A stretch of DNA of 64,000 bases from Cheiracanthium punctorium (GCA_038373885.1 JAWZYV010000113.1:682501-746500); one strand, 5' to 3'; counted from the stretch's first letter, positions 1 through 13,998 are shown. Translations and numbers: made by a program. The notes: a model not told the origin generated them from the letters alone.

Positions 1-227
1 CAAAACTTACTTTCACTAATGTTGTTAAGCTTCAGTTAATAAAAATTTTTATAAGTAAGATATTTTAAAATTTAATTACATAAAAACTGAACGTAGAAAG
101 AAACTAAGGAAAGAGGGATAAAGCTGCGCATTCTATAGTAAAACTGCGGCCTTTAAAATATTACATAAGGCAGTCTTAAATACATTTTACAAAGTAAGAA
201 TTTGAAAAAAAAAATTTTACCCACCAA
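1..227. other. AT-rich sequence, nothing recognised
   Basis: Low-complexity AT-rich DNA with a short A-run next to the first MITE. I see no coding potential or repeat structure. Confidence 0.5.
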
Positions 228-229
228 TA

Positions 230-1151
230 GGGGAAGGTGGACCAAAATTATCCCTAGGTTTTGTTAAAATTTGTATAAAATAGCATAAATGTTGAAATAA
301 AACTTTGGCCCTCTGCTATCATACTTTACACAAAATTTTGAATCATAAACCTATTTAAATAATATTTTAAAAGCACAATGAGTAATGAAAAAAAAATAGA
401 ATTGTTAGAAAATGTATAAGTATCATTTTACCCTCAACCCAAGGGCAAAAGGATCCTTCATTTGAAAACAATTTTAAATCGTTTTTTATAGGCAAAATAA
501 AAGATATAAAAGTAATTATGACTATACTTAATGAAGCATAATACATTTTACAATCATATAGTATGCATGATTTATTTTATGAAAATTTTAAAATAAAAAA
601 GTGTCACAGACAGTAAAATGGGATATTTTAAAATTATAATTAAAAAATTATGGCCTACAGTAAACTCAAAAATAAATTGAATAATGTAATGGGAAGTCAC
701 TCATTTTGAGAACGTTTAAAGTGTTGCTATGATGCCTAGGACCCAGAACTGGAGTTTCTTCAGTCGAGGGATCAATTTACCCGGCAATATGGCTTCCCAC
801 TTAGGTCATATTACTGGAACACGCCGAGAAACGTAACAAACTTACAAGTGCAATTCACATCTAAAATTATTTTTTATTCCGCAAACCAAGTCATATTTCT
901 GCACATTAAAGACTGTATTTCTAAATAAAAAGAAAGTTAGTGCTTTTACCTTATAAGAAATATGATTAAACCCAGTTTTTTTGAAGAATTCTACTCAAAC
1001 ACGTAATACACCGATCGCTTAAATACCGCCATTGCTTCTTCTTGACTCCGCACAACAAGTTTACGTGTTACCTGGTAGATAGCGCTTCCTGTACCTAATA
1101 AAACATATGTGGATCATTTTGCCCGCTGGATCATTTTAGGGCACCCTCCTC
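230..1151 (+). mobile_element. 0.9-kb TA-flanked non-autonomous DNA transposon (MITE), copy 1
   Basis: The element begins GGGGAAGGTGG next to TA (228-229) and ends with the inverted counterpart GGCACCCTCCTC next to TA (1152-1153). Terminal inverted repeats are about 25 bp, and the TA duplication is typical of the Tc1/mariner superfamily. It matches 8943-9684 and, inverted, 34185-35045 along nearly its whole length. No transposase frame is present, so it must depend on an enzyme supplied elsewhere. The motif GGATCATTTT(A/G)CCC recurs near both ends and internally (about 421-457, 768-785, 1111-1140), sometimes as facing pairs, and could be repeated transposase-binding sites (inference). Family rank is inferred only from the TA target and TIR, so Tc1/mariner is likely but not proven. 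Confidence 0.85.
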
Positions 1152-1153
1152 TA

Positions 1154-4100
1154 TATTAAAATTAAGTGTCATCCCTTGCGAAATTGCGTTCGTAAAATTA
1201 CTGGTTGAATTCAGTCAGCTCTTTAATTATCATGTCTTCTCCCATTAGAATAGTAGAAACTGCAGAGGTATATGTCTTCTTAAGACTTAAATGTACATAT
1301 GGAAATATTAAAATACAAGGATAAACAGTGAACTGTTGTATAAATAAACAATACAAAAAGTTGACAACTTCGAATATAGATGAATTTTTGAAAAAAATAA
1401 CAAGCTGTAACTCTTAAAATGCCCAAAACAGACTTTTATACGGCAAATGAAATACTTAAAATATCGAACAGAAAAATGAAACACCCTCAGCTAGAAATAT
1501 CACATGCGAAACGAAGAATAGAACTCATTGAAGAAATTTTCAATGTCTCGCAAAAACATTTTCCAAAACCATTCAAGCATAATACGACGCTCCAAATGGA
1601 ATATAAATAGTAAATATTTTTTGTGAAATTGCAGAATCTTCATGAAAACAGCAAAATAAACTTCTAAGAACGCCAAATCAAATACAGCTTAGAGGTATGT
1701 ATGGAAAACTTTCGTGAAAAAAGAACACAATTCTTAAGAACTCAAAAAAAAAAAAAAAAAAAGTTGAACAAAGTGCACTTTTGCTTATTTTCACATTGCT
1801 CTGGATATCCACATTTCTTTTCAACTTGTCACTTATCATCTTGACATTCATCTGTAACTCTCAAAGTAGACTTTTTCATCCACATTTATAAATATCTCGT
1901 ATATGAAAATTTTATCATGCTCTATAGTTTCAAAAGTGCTCAATCCATTTAAATGCTTTGAATTACGCCCTTTAATCCCTTAAAGTGATATTTTTAATTG
2001 ATTGGTTTGTACAGAAGAAATAAGAAATGATAAGTTTACATAATTAAATGCGGCATAGAACAAGAAATAGAGCTCCGAATTAACATCAGGTCTTCATGCT
2101 GACATTCAAGAAACTGCATAATTTATTTTTGAACAGCCCGAGCAAGCAATGAGACCATAGACTTATTTCCATATAGATTCGTCACATAATCTTATGATAA
2201 AATAAATATAGTATAAAGATATTTATTAGATAATTGATCTGAATGATGCTCAGTAAGGTTTACTTCAAAGTTGATTAAATATAATTCACTGCCTAGAAAA
2301 CACTTAAAACCGCTCAAATTGACTTATTATACTAATTACAGATAGGTTTAGAGACTTCCGGAATACCTAGTTTTTCAGTTTAATGATTCAAGGTGGTATT
2401 TAATGAATATGAGCTATATTGTTTGTAATTCAAAATGTGCCGGGCTTATATGCAGACCCAGAATAATATGACGAACGCGCGAACGCCGTTCGAAGAAAAT
2501 TTTCAAACTTTGCAGATAGCTTTGATATTTTTTTTTATAAATTTCTTTATTCTTAAATTTAAAAAAAATCTTGCAAATAAAATATTGAAAATATAATAAT
2601 ATGACTATGAAAAAACAGTAAATAAATAATAGTTATGTTTGATTTTACAAAATAATCAACATGATTATGAACTTTAGTTTAAAAGTAGTATACTATTTTA
2701 AGATAATATGTTTAGCTATTGGCAGTGATATAGGACTCGGGAGGCTCACAGTCTTTTTTTTTTTTTTTTGGCAGAAAATTTTTAAGAAAATATTCGAGTT
2801 CGCAGACAGTTTTGCATTTTATCTGGGTCTGCAAGATATATCTCGTTAATTTGTGCAAAATAGTCCCACTAAAATAAATTCAAGTCCTGTAATAGTTAAC
2901 ATTTTTATCTTTAAAATGATTTAGAAATTCGTATTCTTACCTGCATTCATTAAAAGAAAGAATAAATCCATAACTGAAATATAAAAACGATGTATTTACA
3001 GAAAGAGAAATTCATACGAAATGCTGACTCCCCATTTTCAATAGAATTCTTTCAAATAAATAAAGCTAAATTTAAAACATTTTTTATAATCATTAAATTA
3101 ATTACAAGGACTCAATGTTTAGAGGATTCTAGTGCTCATAAGCAGGCAGGTTTCTCAGTATTTATGAGCATGGATATTTTAGTCCTCTAATATGTTTGTG
3201 GGAAATACATATATAATATCATGCATGCCTTCAAACCAATTGAACTGTTCAATGTCAATAGTACCGAATTTACAGTAATATCCACTCGTAACTCCTATCA
3301 TTTTCAGCCTAAATTAACATAATCGCCCAATTCTGTTTCGACCCAAAATTGGTAATTCACCGATTCAGATGAAAACTGTATGTCAGTAGAAGAACATTTT
3401 TAGACTTGTAAGTAAAAGGCTAGGACGCTGAAGACTCTGTATTACGTGGAAAAGGTGATGGTTAAATGCATGGAGCCGAAAACTCTATTTTCATATGTTT
3501 TATGATCACCACAATAATATCCTCCCCCCCCCCCCCACATTCCTTCTGATGAGCTTGAAATTGGGGCTTGAAAAATATAACTCTAAATTAACTTTCAGAA
3601 AAATAGTCTAGCGTACAATCTAATAACACAAAGTAACGAGTCATAGAAAAACCTAAGTTAGTCATCTTCTTATCATAAGAATCGAAAAAAAGTATTCCGA
3701 TTATGTTATTATTCTTTTAAACAAACGTCTTAACTATCGAAATCAATGTCTATTGATCCTAACTAATTAGAAATAATACTAAATATTTGCATTCAGAAAG
3801 ATTCCCTTCCCTCATAAACTCCCCAAATATTTCTACTTATTTTAAAACAAAATATTTAAATTTTGCTACTACTCAAAAATCCTCGGTTAAAACTCTTTGT
3901 GTTTTCACATTACTTTAAATTTAGAGAATGCCTTTTCCTAAAATTTAAGATGGCAAAAATGGATCTGTATATAAAGCAACTCTTTTAATGTGAACAATCA
4001 CAGTAAAAGTTTAAACGAAAAACTGGCAGTTACGGAACACTCAAAGAACAGAAAAAGAACGACTTCACTAAATATTGAATGTGTCAACAATCTTGTGTTA

Positions 4101-5283
4101 CTTTTCATAATTTCCATAATTAAAAGGGACATTTGAAGCATGTCGAGTTGCTCAAAAGTTCCACTTCAGAGCTATTCCATAACATTGGGGTCAATAAAAG
4201 TAACTGTAGCTTCATTTTCTCGTGATCTTTTGCTCTAAAAGAGCTTTTTTGCTTGTTTCGATGAAAAGGCTTTAATTTAAATCAGATTTTCACTTCAGTT
4301 ATTTGTAAAAAGCAGCTACCAACATTATGGGTAAAAGACTTTATCATTTGGAATCGCTGACCTAAATTCAGTTTCATGAGAAATATTTCACGAACGCACG
4401 AAGGACAGAGAAAGCAATCATGCACGCTTTCACTTGTCAGAAAATACTGTCGTCAGTAAACAATATTGTAGATGATTAAACGTTTAGAGAGTGCTGTTTA
4501 AATGTTTTTGTGAAAATGTCTGTAATGAGGTGAAGGGAAAACGTCTTACGCGTTGAAAGTATGTTCTTTTTTTCCCCAGAATACACATGCCATCTATTCA
4601 TATAAAACAAGTGAATGATACTGTCAATGATGCTTTAATAAGTAAAAAATTATGACTAATAGTTAATCACAACGAGGATTGCCTATACGAAGTAAGATCC
4701 AGACCCATAAATCAGGTAGACGGAATTTTAATGCTGCCGGAGCTACAAGTGTTATAGCTGGAGATGCACAGTTTTTGAAGTGTGTAGTTTTGAGCCGGAG
4801 TAAAATATTGTTTAACTTTATAACTGCAAGTGATGTTAATTTTACAGGCTGTTTTACTGGCACTTACATTTTGATACTTAGACAATAGATATATCGCATT
4901 TAACTACATATCCTGGTCAAAATATTTCGAAGAAAGTTTAAACATCATAAAAAGCTAAAATGAAGGTGAGAGCCTGAGCTAGAATCGGAATTCTCAACAA
5001 GCTATGACAACATTCAGAATGTATCTTTTAAGTATGCGGCCCGGAACAAGAACTTCAAGATTCGTGTTGTACCTAGTAGATCTGTTTACAATGACTCATC
5101 TTGTAAACATAAAATTTCAATGCGCTACCATGCTAAAAGATGTATTTTTTGACCAATTAATAGAATAATCAACTCACAACCGTTCAAAATACAAAAATTT
5201 CATTACATGATCACCTTTACAGTTAACTTTTATAATGTGTTATACATAAATTGCGTATTTCGTTACAAGAAAAAATATACATA
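1154..5283. other. Unassigned AT-rich region
   Basis: About 4.1 kb with no recognisable gene or named repeat. It holds a poly-A run (about 1743-1761), a poly-T run (about 2754-2770) and a poly-C run (about 3521-3537). The open frames (for example 1419-1610, 63 codons) are no longer than expected by chance in AT-rich DNA and show no motif I recognise. Confidence 0.5.
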
Positions 5284-5304
5284 TCTATACATATAATAAA
5301 AGAA

Positions 5305-5335
<31 letters not shown>

Positions 5336-5445
5336 CTGTCTGTCGTTCGCGTAATGGACTAAATGGACTAACTGTCCTGCCGAATTGCACGAAATTTTGC
5401 ACTGGGTTTCCCAGGGAAATGGGGACGTGCAAAATCGAGATTATT
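5284..5445 (+). mobile_element. Helitron-like 5' terminus with (TG)n tract
   Basis: TCTATACATATAATAAAAGA follows an A, the usual form of a Helitron 5' end (TC after A, no target duplication). A (TG)n tract at about 5308-5334 follows, and then a conserved block containing CCTGCCGAATTGCACGAAAT (about 5376-5395) up to GGGACGTGC. The same block recurs, diverged, at about 6567-6630, so it is repeated. The 3' end of this copy is not identified. Assignment rests on the 5' signature and on Helitron 3' ends found elsewhere in the window, so it is moderately supported. Confidence 0.5.
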
Positions 5446-6179
5446 TTTTTTAAATTTTTTAGTTAGTTTTTTAATTATTCTATATTGTGTGTCATTTTCG
5501 ACAGTTCTTTCACTTTGCACTCCAAAAAAAGAGGGCTTCCGATCATTCTAATGAAAAAAATAATTACACGATCAGAAAGAGGAAAAAGTTTTCTTTCGAA
5601 CTAAACCATCATTTTCGAAATAGCTGCATTTTCCGTTTTTAAAAAATATTAAACCGGACGACGCTTTTTGGAAATATTTTGAAAGTTTCGCCTCTCGACG
5701 CTCGCATCGGGCAAAGCTATGGATTATTCTAACTAAAAAAAAATTTTTTTAAAAATAGATGGTTATGGACAAACTATTCATCTTTCGTTTAAAAAAAATC
5801 AAGCGTCTAGTATAATTTTTTGGTCAGTTAAAAAATTAATTAGTAAACCGCGTATAACGATTTCGCCAATTGAGGAACGAAGAGAAACTGATATTTTCCT
5901 CCTATGTCACATTTGGTTGCAATGGGAACGGTGGGTGTAGTGTGGGGTAGAAATGAATTCGGGCTCATTTTTTAAAGCCTGAGCCCGAGGACTTTTAATT
6001 CGAACCCACCCGAGCCAGACAGATGTTACTTAAGTCCGTGCCCGAACCCACGCACGAAATTTCAGCTAATAGATAAATAAAAGTATATTACTTATATTGT
6101 ATATTTGTATATTGTATATTGTATTGTGTAAAAGTATATTTATATTTACTTTCAGTAAAGTATTTACTGAAACGAGGCA
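5446..6179. other. Possible Helitron interior and palindromic GC patches
   Basis: AT-rich DNA with GC patches at about 5660-5715 and 5955-6055. An 8-bp-arm palindrome CGGGCTCA...TGAGCCCG lies at about 5959-5986, followed by repeated CCCGA(A/G)CCCA words to 6053 and a (TATATTG)n-like stretch at about 6091-6125. It may be the body of the Helitron beginning at 5284, but no far end was found. Confidence 0.3.
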
Positions 6180-6860
6180 CCGTGACGTGAGTCTCACCGG
6201 AAATTGTGTGTAGTGTGGTAGAGACAATCTTTGGTAAACGCCAGACCGGCCGATAAGAAAAGTTTAGATTTTATTTAAAGGTGGAATTCGCCGCGAAGCG
6301 GGGTGTTAGGTTGCACAGACCATTCGTGCTGTGGATCCTGTGCCGTAGCTTGCACAGGCCGGTCACGAAGAGGGCCCGTAGGTTGGACGGGCTCTTTCGC
6401 GAATCGGCCCGTTTTCGGACCAGCTGGTGGCCGAAGGTGGCTATTTCGTAATAACGGACAAGTCCCACAGTGGCCTGGGAGCTAAGCTTCGTTCCCGTAA
6501 GAACATGGACAGTGAAGCAACACCGGCTTGTCTAGTAATTGGGAGGGTGAAACCAACTCTCGTCTTAACGGACTATCCTGCCGAATTGCATAAAATTTTG
6601 CACTTGGTTTCCTAGGGCAACGGGAACATGGCTCTGTGTCTGTCCGGGGCACCAACGTCTACCGTGTTTGAACGATACCTCTGAAGCTGCCAATTTCGGG
6701 TGCTAGGTCTCTCATCTGGAATTGTTCAAAATTAGGCGACCACTTATAGGGGACAACATTGGTCTGTGTAATAGGTGCCCTCCTAAGGAAATAACCAACA
6801 TCTGCTGCCTCCGTAGTGGTTAGGCCTCCAGTAGGTCGCTGACCCAGCCATTAGAAGGAA
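6180..6860. repeat. GC-rich island, unidentified repeat
   Basis: The base composition is clearly richer in GC than the flanks. It includes GAATTCGCCGCGAAGCGGGG at about 6284-6303, a direct repeat of TTGCACAG (6311 and 6351), and an imperfect hairpin AAGAGGGCCCGT/ACGGGCTCTTT (6367-6378 and 6387-6397). From 6567 to 6630 it repeats the Helitron-associated block of 5376. Near 6810-6830 CCGTAGTGGTTAGG resembles a tRNA A box, so a SINE head may be embedded. The overlapping open frames (60-65 codons) encode nothing I recognise. I read it as transposon-derived, possibly a mosaic. Confidence 0.35.
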
Positions 6861-8942
<2,082 letters not shown>

Positions 8943-9684
8943 GGGGAAGGTAGCCCTAAATGATTCCCCTTAAGAGGAAAATTTGCATAAAATACCATAA
9001 ATGGTAAATAAGACTTTCGCCCTTTGCCACTATTTTTTACACTATATTTTGCCTCATAAGCATATTTTAATAATATTTTAAACCTACACTAAGTTTAAAA
9101 AAATAGAATTTTAAAAATGTGTCAAAAGGATCATTTTACCCGCACCCATGGTCAAAATGATCCTTCATTCAAAAATAATTGTAAATTGATTTTTATCGGC
9201 AGAATAAATTATATAAAAGTAATTATGAACATGCATGGTGAAATAAAAGATGTTTTACAGTCAAATAGCATACTTAATTTATTTTATGAAAATTTTAAAA
9301 TTAAAGACTGTCACAAACAATAAAATGGAATATTTAAAATTTATGGCTTACAATAAACTCCGAAATAAATTAAATAATGGGGAATCACGCATTTTGAGAA
9401 CGTCTCAAGGGCTGCCATGATGACAAGGACCCAGTACTGGAGTTTTTCAGTCGATGGATCATTTTGCCGGGCAGTATGTGGCTGCTCACTTTAGGTCATA
9501 TTCCTGGAACACTCCGAGAAATATAACAAACTAAACAAGTGTAATTCACATCTAAAAAATTCTCTATTCAGTAAACCAAGTCATACTTCTCGTCGCCAAG
9601 TCGTACTTTAAAGACTGTATTTCTAAATAAATGGGAAAGTTAGTGCCTACCTTATAAGAGATATGATAAAACCCAGTTTTTTCA
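8943..9684 (+). mobile_element. 0.9-kb TA-flanked MITE, copy 2 (3'-truncated)
   Basis: It begins GGGGAAGGTAGCCC directly after TA (8941-8942) and follows copy 1 in the same orientation to about CCCAGTTTTTTCA, where a (TA)/(TG) microsatellite replaces the distal quarter. The right TIR is therefore missing. An internal inverted pair, AAGGATCATTTT (9126-9137) and AAAATGATCCTT (about 9153-9164), is very clear in this copy and matches the motif repeated at the element ends. The 68-codon frame at 9117 is incidental. Confidence 0.85.
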
Positions 9685-9686
9685 TT

Positions 9687-9727
<41 letters not shown>

Positions 9728-9737
9728 CTGTGTGTAT
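9685..9737. repeat. Compound (TA)n(TG)n microsatellite
   Basis: A run of TA followed by TG, interrupted by CTG, lies at the truncated end of MITE copy 2. Confidence 0.9.
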
Positions 9738-10483
9738 TAATTAGGGAAAATGTTATTATCATTACTTATACAGCATATTTTAATATTTATTGAAGTGGAG
9801 AAACCTTCATAATTAAATTCCATGCGCAATATATTTCTCTGAATACAAATCAAAACAAAATTTCATAGCATCAGTATAATTATATTTTATTTATTATTAT
9901 TTTTTTCTGAAGCTTCCTTTTCAGATTCGTCTCAATGCCATATGTCTTCAGGCGAAAGAGTATTTCTTTCCACCGAGATTACCAGTCATATGCCACACTA
10001 CCGGGTTCTCAATCGGGCTCTTATCTTTTTATTTCAATTTATATATACTAAATGCTGACTTTTCGTAATTATTCATAAGAGAAATTATAAAAGTATTTTA
10101 GAAGATTCTAATTTTGACAACTGTTGTAAAAATGGGAGAATTTCCATACCGTTGTAAGGTATCGTTTCAGATCTTTTGTTAATTTGGCGTAGCATAAGTT
10201 TTAGGAAGCCAGATTATTTTATTTTATAATATTGTGTAGGACTTTTAGAAAATAAACTACGAACTTTCGAAGTGGTTCATAATATTAAACCGTTGATACA
10301 TTTATTTCCACTTAAAAGACTAGAATGAGAAATGTTTTACTAAAAGAAATCATTTTTTATTAATCGATATTTAGTTACCTTAAAGTAAACACATTCCCCA
10401 ATAATAATTAATAAAAGATTCCATCAATTATATGTTATAACATCTATATGATAATCTAAAAAATCTAGAAAAGTTTTTTTTTG

Positions 10484-10615
10484 TTTTTTTTGTTTGTTTG
10501 TGTAAATATGGCAACGCTACGCTCGGGCGATCTGCCAAGAGGGGTGCCTTGGCAGAGGGACTTTCTAAGTGGTTCTAACGCGTATACACGTTATATCTGG
10601 CGAAAAGAAATCAAT
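10484..10615 (-). mobile_element. SINE fragment, (AAAC)-tailed family
   Basis: Read on the minus strand, it carries the body of the SINE seen complete at 52584-52830, ending in a GTTTGTTTG tail (10488-10500). Shared blocks on the plus strand are GACTTTCTAAG-GGTTCTAACGCGTAT. It lacks the tRNA-like head with A and B boxes and so is 5'-truncated, as is usual for SINE copies. It lies in the spacer of the foldback structure. Confidence 0.6.
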
Positions 10616-10790
10616 TAAATATAAATAAGTATCATAACCACTTTTAAACCCCATAGTTTACTTTTTTCTACCGTTCTTACAAAAACACAGAATAATCTGG
10701 CTTCCTGAAGCTAATACTGTACTAAATTCATGAAACAGATCCTTAATTTTCACTGATGCATAGATACATGGAATTAGTACATAGTAAATA

Positions 10791-11563
10791 CAGGGTGATC
10801 ATAAAAAAACTTACCCGATATATGGACTTCTAGCCTCTGTTCCGTTCAACCAATTGAGATGAGATTTCCGCTTTAGTTATTGAAAGGCATGCTCTCGAAA
10901 TTGGAATTGTTTAAAACAACAGAACTCTCACGGTTACGTTGCAGTGAAAACATTTCGAAATTTTCCAATGGCGGCACGTACTTTTTATTTCCTACTAACG
11001 CTCATCGGCACATTGAAAAATTATAAATGGCCTTGGAACGATACATGCATGACGAAAATTTTCGAAGTAAAACATTCGCACATGAAAGAATTTTAACCAA
11101 AGTCAACCAAAGTCAACAAAGAGAAAAGGTGCATTGGCACAATTCGCATCAAATCACTGGAATGGACAGTAAAAATGTAAAACTAACAATAGGGCATTTG
11201 AAAACTTTTAATTTCAATAAAAACAATTTCACTCTTAGCTTTCTTCGGCTGTCTCTGATTCGCTATAATACTCGTCTTTGCAAATGTTTTACGCTGCCAG
11301 TTTTCATCATACGTGTATCATTCCAATGGCATTTGTGTTTTTTTATTGCTCTGATCAACTTAGCACGAAAAAAGTGGTTGTTGCCATTAGAAAATTTCGA
11401 TTTTTTTTCACTGTATCCGTAACCGCGAGAGCTCTGTTGTTTTAAACAATCTTAATCTCGAACGCACCTCTAAATAACTGTATCTGAAATCTCATATCGA
11501 TTGGTTCAACGGAACGGCGTCTAGAAATCCATATTTCGGGGAAGTTTTTTTATGGCCACCCTG
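10791..11563. mobile_element. 773-bp TA-flanked element with ~190-bp TIRs
   Basis: The ends CAGGGTGATCATAAAAAAAC and its inverse, GTTTTTTTATGGCCACCCTG (with changes), are flanked by TA on both sides (10789-10790 and 11564-11565). The inverted similarity continues inward for about 190 bp, through GTTCCGTTCAACCAATTGAGA and TTGTTTAAAACAACAGA. This is the form of a Tc1/mariner-type element with long TIRs. The 131-codon frame at 11027-11422 runs through the middle and into the right TIR and shows no transposase motif, so this is a non-autonomous copy. It split the right arm of the foldback. Confidence 0.85.
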
Positions 11564-11826
11564 TATATGTAAATTGAATTAAAAGAGAAAAAACAAATGC
11601 ATCGAGAACACTGAAATGCGGCATATGACAGGTAACCTCGATGGAAAGAAATAATCTTCCGCCTGAAGACGTATGACATTGAGAAGAATGTGAAAAGGTA
11701 GTTTCGGACAAAAGACCATTTTTCATTCTGAGGCTATCAAACTTTGTTTTTATTTGTATTCAGAGAAATATATTGCACATGGAATTTAATTATTAAGGTG
11801 TTGCCATTTCTTGAATAAAAATTAAA

Positions 11827-12517
11827 ACGTGTAGTTCCATTGTGTTCTGGTTTTATTTTTGCTCTTTTGCTGATTTATAAGTTTCGGAAGAAACAAATGT
11901 TCAGGAACAGGATATTTATCAACCTGCAGAAAAGCATATTTACAAATATATTTGATTCTTTTCTTCATTTCTGTGGGTTGGTAAGTATTCTACTCCTGAA
12001 AAAAATTATTCCTGTGATGTCTCATGTCCTGTGATGTCCTGTGATGTCTCACGAAACATACGTTATTTATATTAGAGTTACTTATTTTAAATCTTGGATA
12101 AATTCTAAAGCTGTTTATATTAACACAAGTAAAAGTTCTTTTACTATCCCAGTAAATAAGCCTTCTCTCACTGTAATAGAAACACTTTTCATGTTTTATT
12201 TGCATTTAATAATCTCTTCTCAACCTTCACCTTCACTAATCACCCATCCAGCTTAAAACTATGGCAACTAAATTCTTTCAAAGTGGCGCACTTTCTTCTA
12301 CTAACTCAGTTGTTTTGGCGTAAGATCTGCTTAATGAGTTGTTACACTTTATCATTGTGAATAGGAATTTTAAGGTGAAATTTTGCTTTCTTTTCATTTG
12401 TTTCCATTTGCCTGTATCCCCGCGTGAACGGGGTGAGAAGAAGATCTTGAGAAATAAATGCACTCACGTTTTCTTTTATTCTCGGACAAAAGAGTAGTCT
12501 AGACGACGTGTGTTGAA
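11827..12517. other. Unassigned region
   Basis: No gene recognised. Short TGTCTCATG/TGTCCTGTGA words are tandemly repeated at about 12017-12052. A small palindrome CCCCGCGTGAACGGGG lies at about 12418-12433. Confidence 0.45.
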
Positions 12518-12577
12518 ATGAAATGAAATTTATTTTATATCAAGCAGATGAAATGAAATTTATTTTATATCAAGCAG
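12518..12577. repeat. 30-bp tandem duplication
   Basis: Two adjacent near-identical copies of a 30-bp unit containing AAATGAAATTTATTTTATAT and ending CAAGCAG. Likely a replication-slippage product. Confidence 0.9.
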
Positions 12578-13797
12578 CTAAATAGTCGCAGAAATAGAGG
12601 GTTTTTACCATTTATTTAGTTGAATTTGGAGGGCGTAGTGAAGTGAATGCTTTAACTTTTTTTTTTTCAAAGCTATTATCATATACTGTTTAAATTATAG
12701 TGTATAGTTAATATCACAGTTTAAATATGTTTCATTTGAAGATTTCAAGTACTAACTATCTACAATGATATATAAGTTTTAAAAATATCAGGGACATCGC
12801 AAATCAAATTTGCAGTCACTCTATCATTTGATCATTGATAATGTTTGCATAACCTTTTTATACAATTTTAAACGAAATCGTTAATTCTGGACGATTATTC
12901 ACAGAATGCACTGGTTTATACATTGTTCAACTATTACTTAACTCATCCTGTAACTACAGCAGTATTATGTTAAACCATAAACTGTAATTCAAATGACTAT
13001 CCAGGTTGATGTATGTTTACTGGCTGATATGAATGTACATTAAGAGCTTTATAACATTTTGAATCCTACTTCACATAATATCAAATTCATGTACTTCATA
13101 CATGAAACTTAGTCTTTCTTCAACAAAGTTAAATGAGTTAACCTTATAGTTTAACTGACTTACTATTTTATAAGTGTGTTTTAATAAAATTCATTTTTAT
13201 TTTGTCTTAATACCAAATATTTTGACTGTTTTAAATAACAGTATGGTATTCGCAATTAGAAGTTAACTTGAATTATCAACACGAGCTACAAAGCTGTAAG
13301 ACTTAAAATTTCTTTTGGAAATATTATAATATGTTTTTAATTAGAGGCACAAACCCATTTTTATGTCTAGAAGAAATTATACAAAAATTCATTAGGAATT
13401 CGTGATTTAGAATTGCTACGATCATTTTAAATTTGTATTCAAAATAGGCAATTAGCAATATTTCACAGGAGACAACTGTTACACTGGAACGATAAATTTT
13501 ATTGTTTTTATCATTTTACTGGTTTATTTTGGATGTAAATTGGGATAGATTCGTTGAATTTTATTAAAAGGAACTTTTGTCAGAACATATTTCTTGAACA
13601 ATATTGTCGGATATTATCATATGCTCGTTCCTGTTATGAAGCTGTGTTGCTACATGACTTAGGATGCAGACACAGTGCTTTTAACTTATTCGTATTTCTT
13701 TTAGAGTGTTGTTAATTGCAAATCTGGAAAATTCAACTGATGAAAAAAAAATCTTTATTTTGATTTAACCAACACAGCGTTTGCATATACAAAAAGA
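12578..13797. other. Unassigned AT-rich region
   Basis: No gene, RNA or repeat recognised. A T-run lies at 12659-12669. Confidence 0.5.
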
Positions 13798-13998
13798 GCG
13801 GGAACGAATTGCTTTAAATAAATGGATTATTATATGCTTTCAAGCAAATGGGACCGACGCATGGATTAAAATGCGCATTCCAACATAATGAAACTAGAAA
13901 AACAAATAGGACCGACAAATAAATTATGATATGCTTTCCGACATAATGCAACAAGAAAAAAAATAGGGCTAATGCATGGATTATGATACACGTTTAAT
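13798..13998. repeat. 58/59-bp minisatellite, array 1
   Basis: About three diverged units with a period near 58-59 bp. Each carries a version of TGGATTATGATATGC, TTCCAACATAATG, AACAAGAAA and AATAGGACCGA. The same unit forms a longer array at 56568-56950, over 42 kb away, so this is a dispersed minisatellite or part of a larger repeat. Confidence 0.75.

Larger units (their letters stand above)
9768..11826. repeat. Large foldback (inverted-repeat) structure with nested insertions
   Basis: Three blocks on the left recur in inverted order on the right. 9811-9874 pairs with about 11728-11795 (shared core ATATATTTCTCTGAATACAA versus its inverse with one change). 9915-9996 pairs with about 11618-11700 (shared core TATTTCTTTCCA and TCATATGCC). 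10190-10225 pairs with about 10688-10718 (shared core AGGAAGCCAGATTATT). The arms are diverged by perhaps 10-20 percent by eye. The right arm is split by a 773-bp TIR element (10791-11563) and the spacer side holds a SINE (10484-10615). Without these insertions the unit would be about 1.2 kb. The type is unknown: it could be a foldback transposon, a TIR element with very long TIRs, or two copies of one repeat inserted head to head. Confidence 0.75.

Noticed and set aside
11027..11422. 131-codon frame as a transposase
   Set aside because: Lies in the interior and right TIR of a short element and lacks DDE or DNA-binding motifs.
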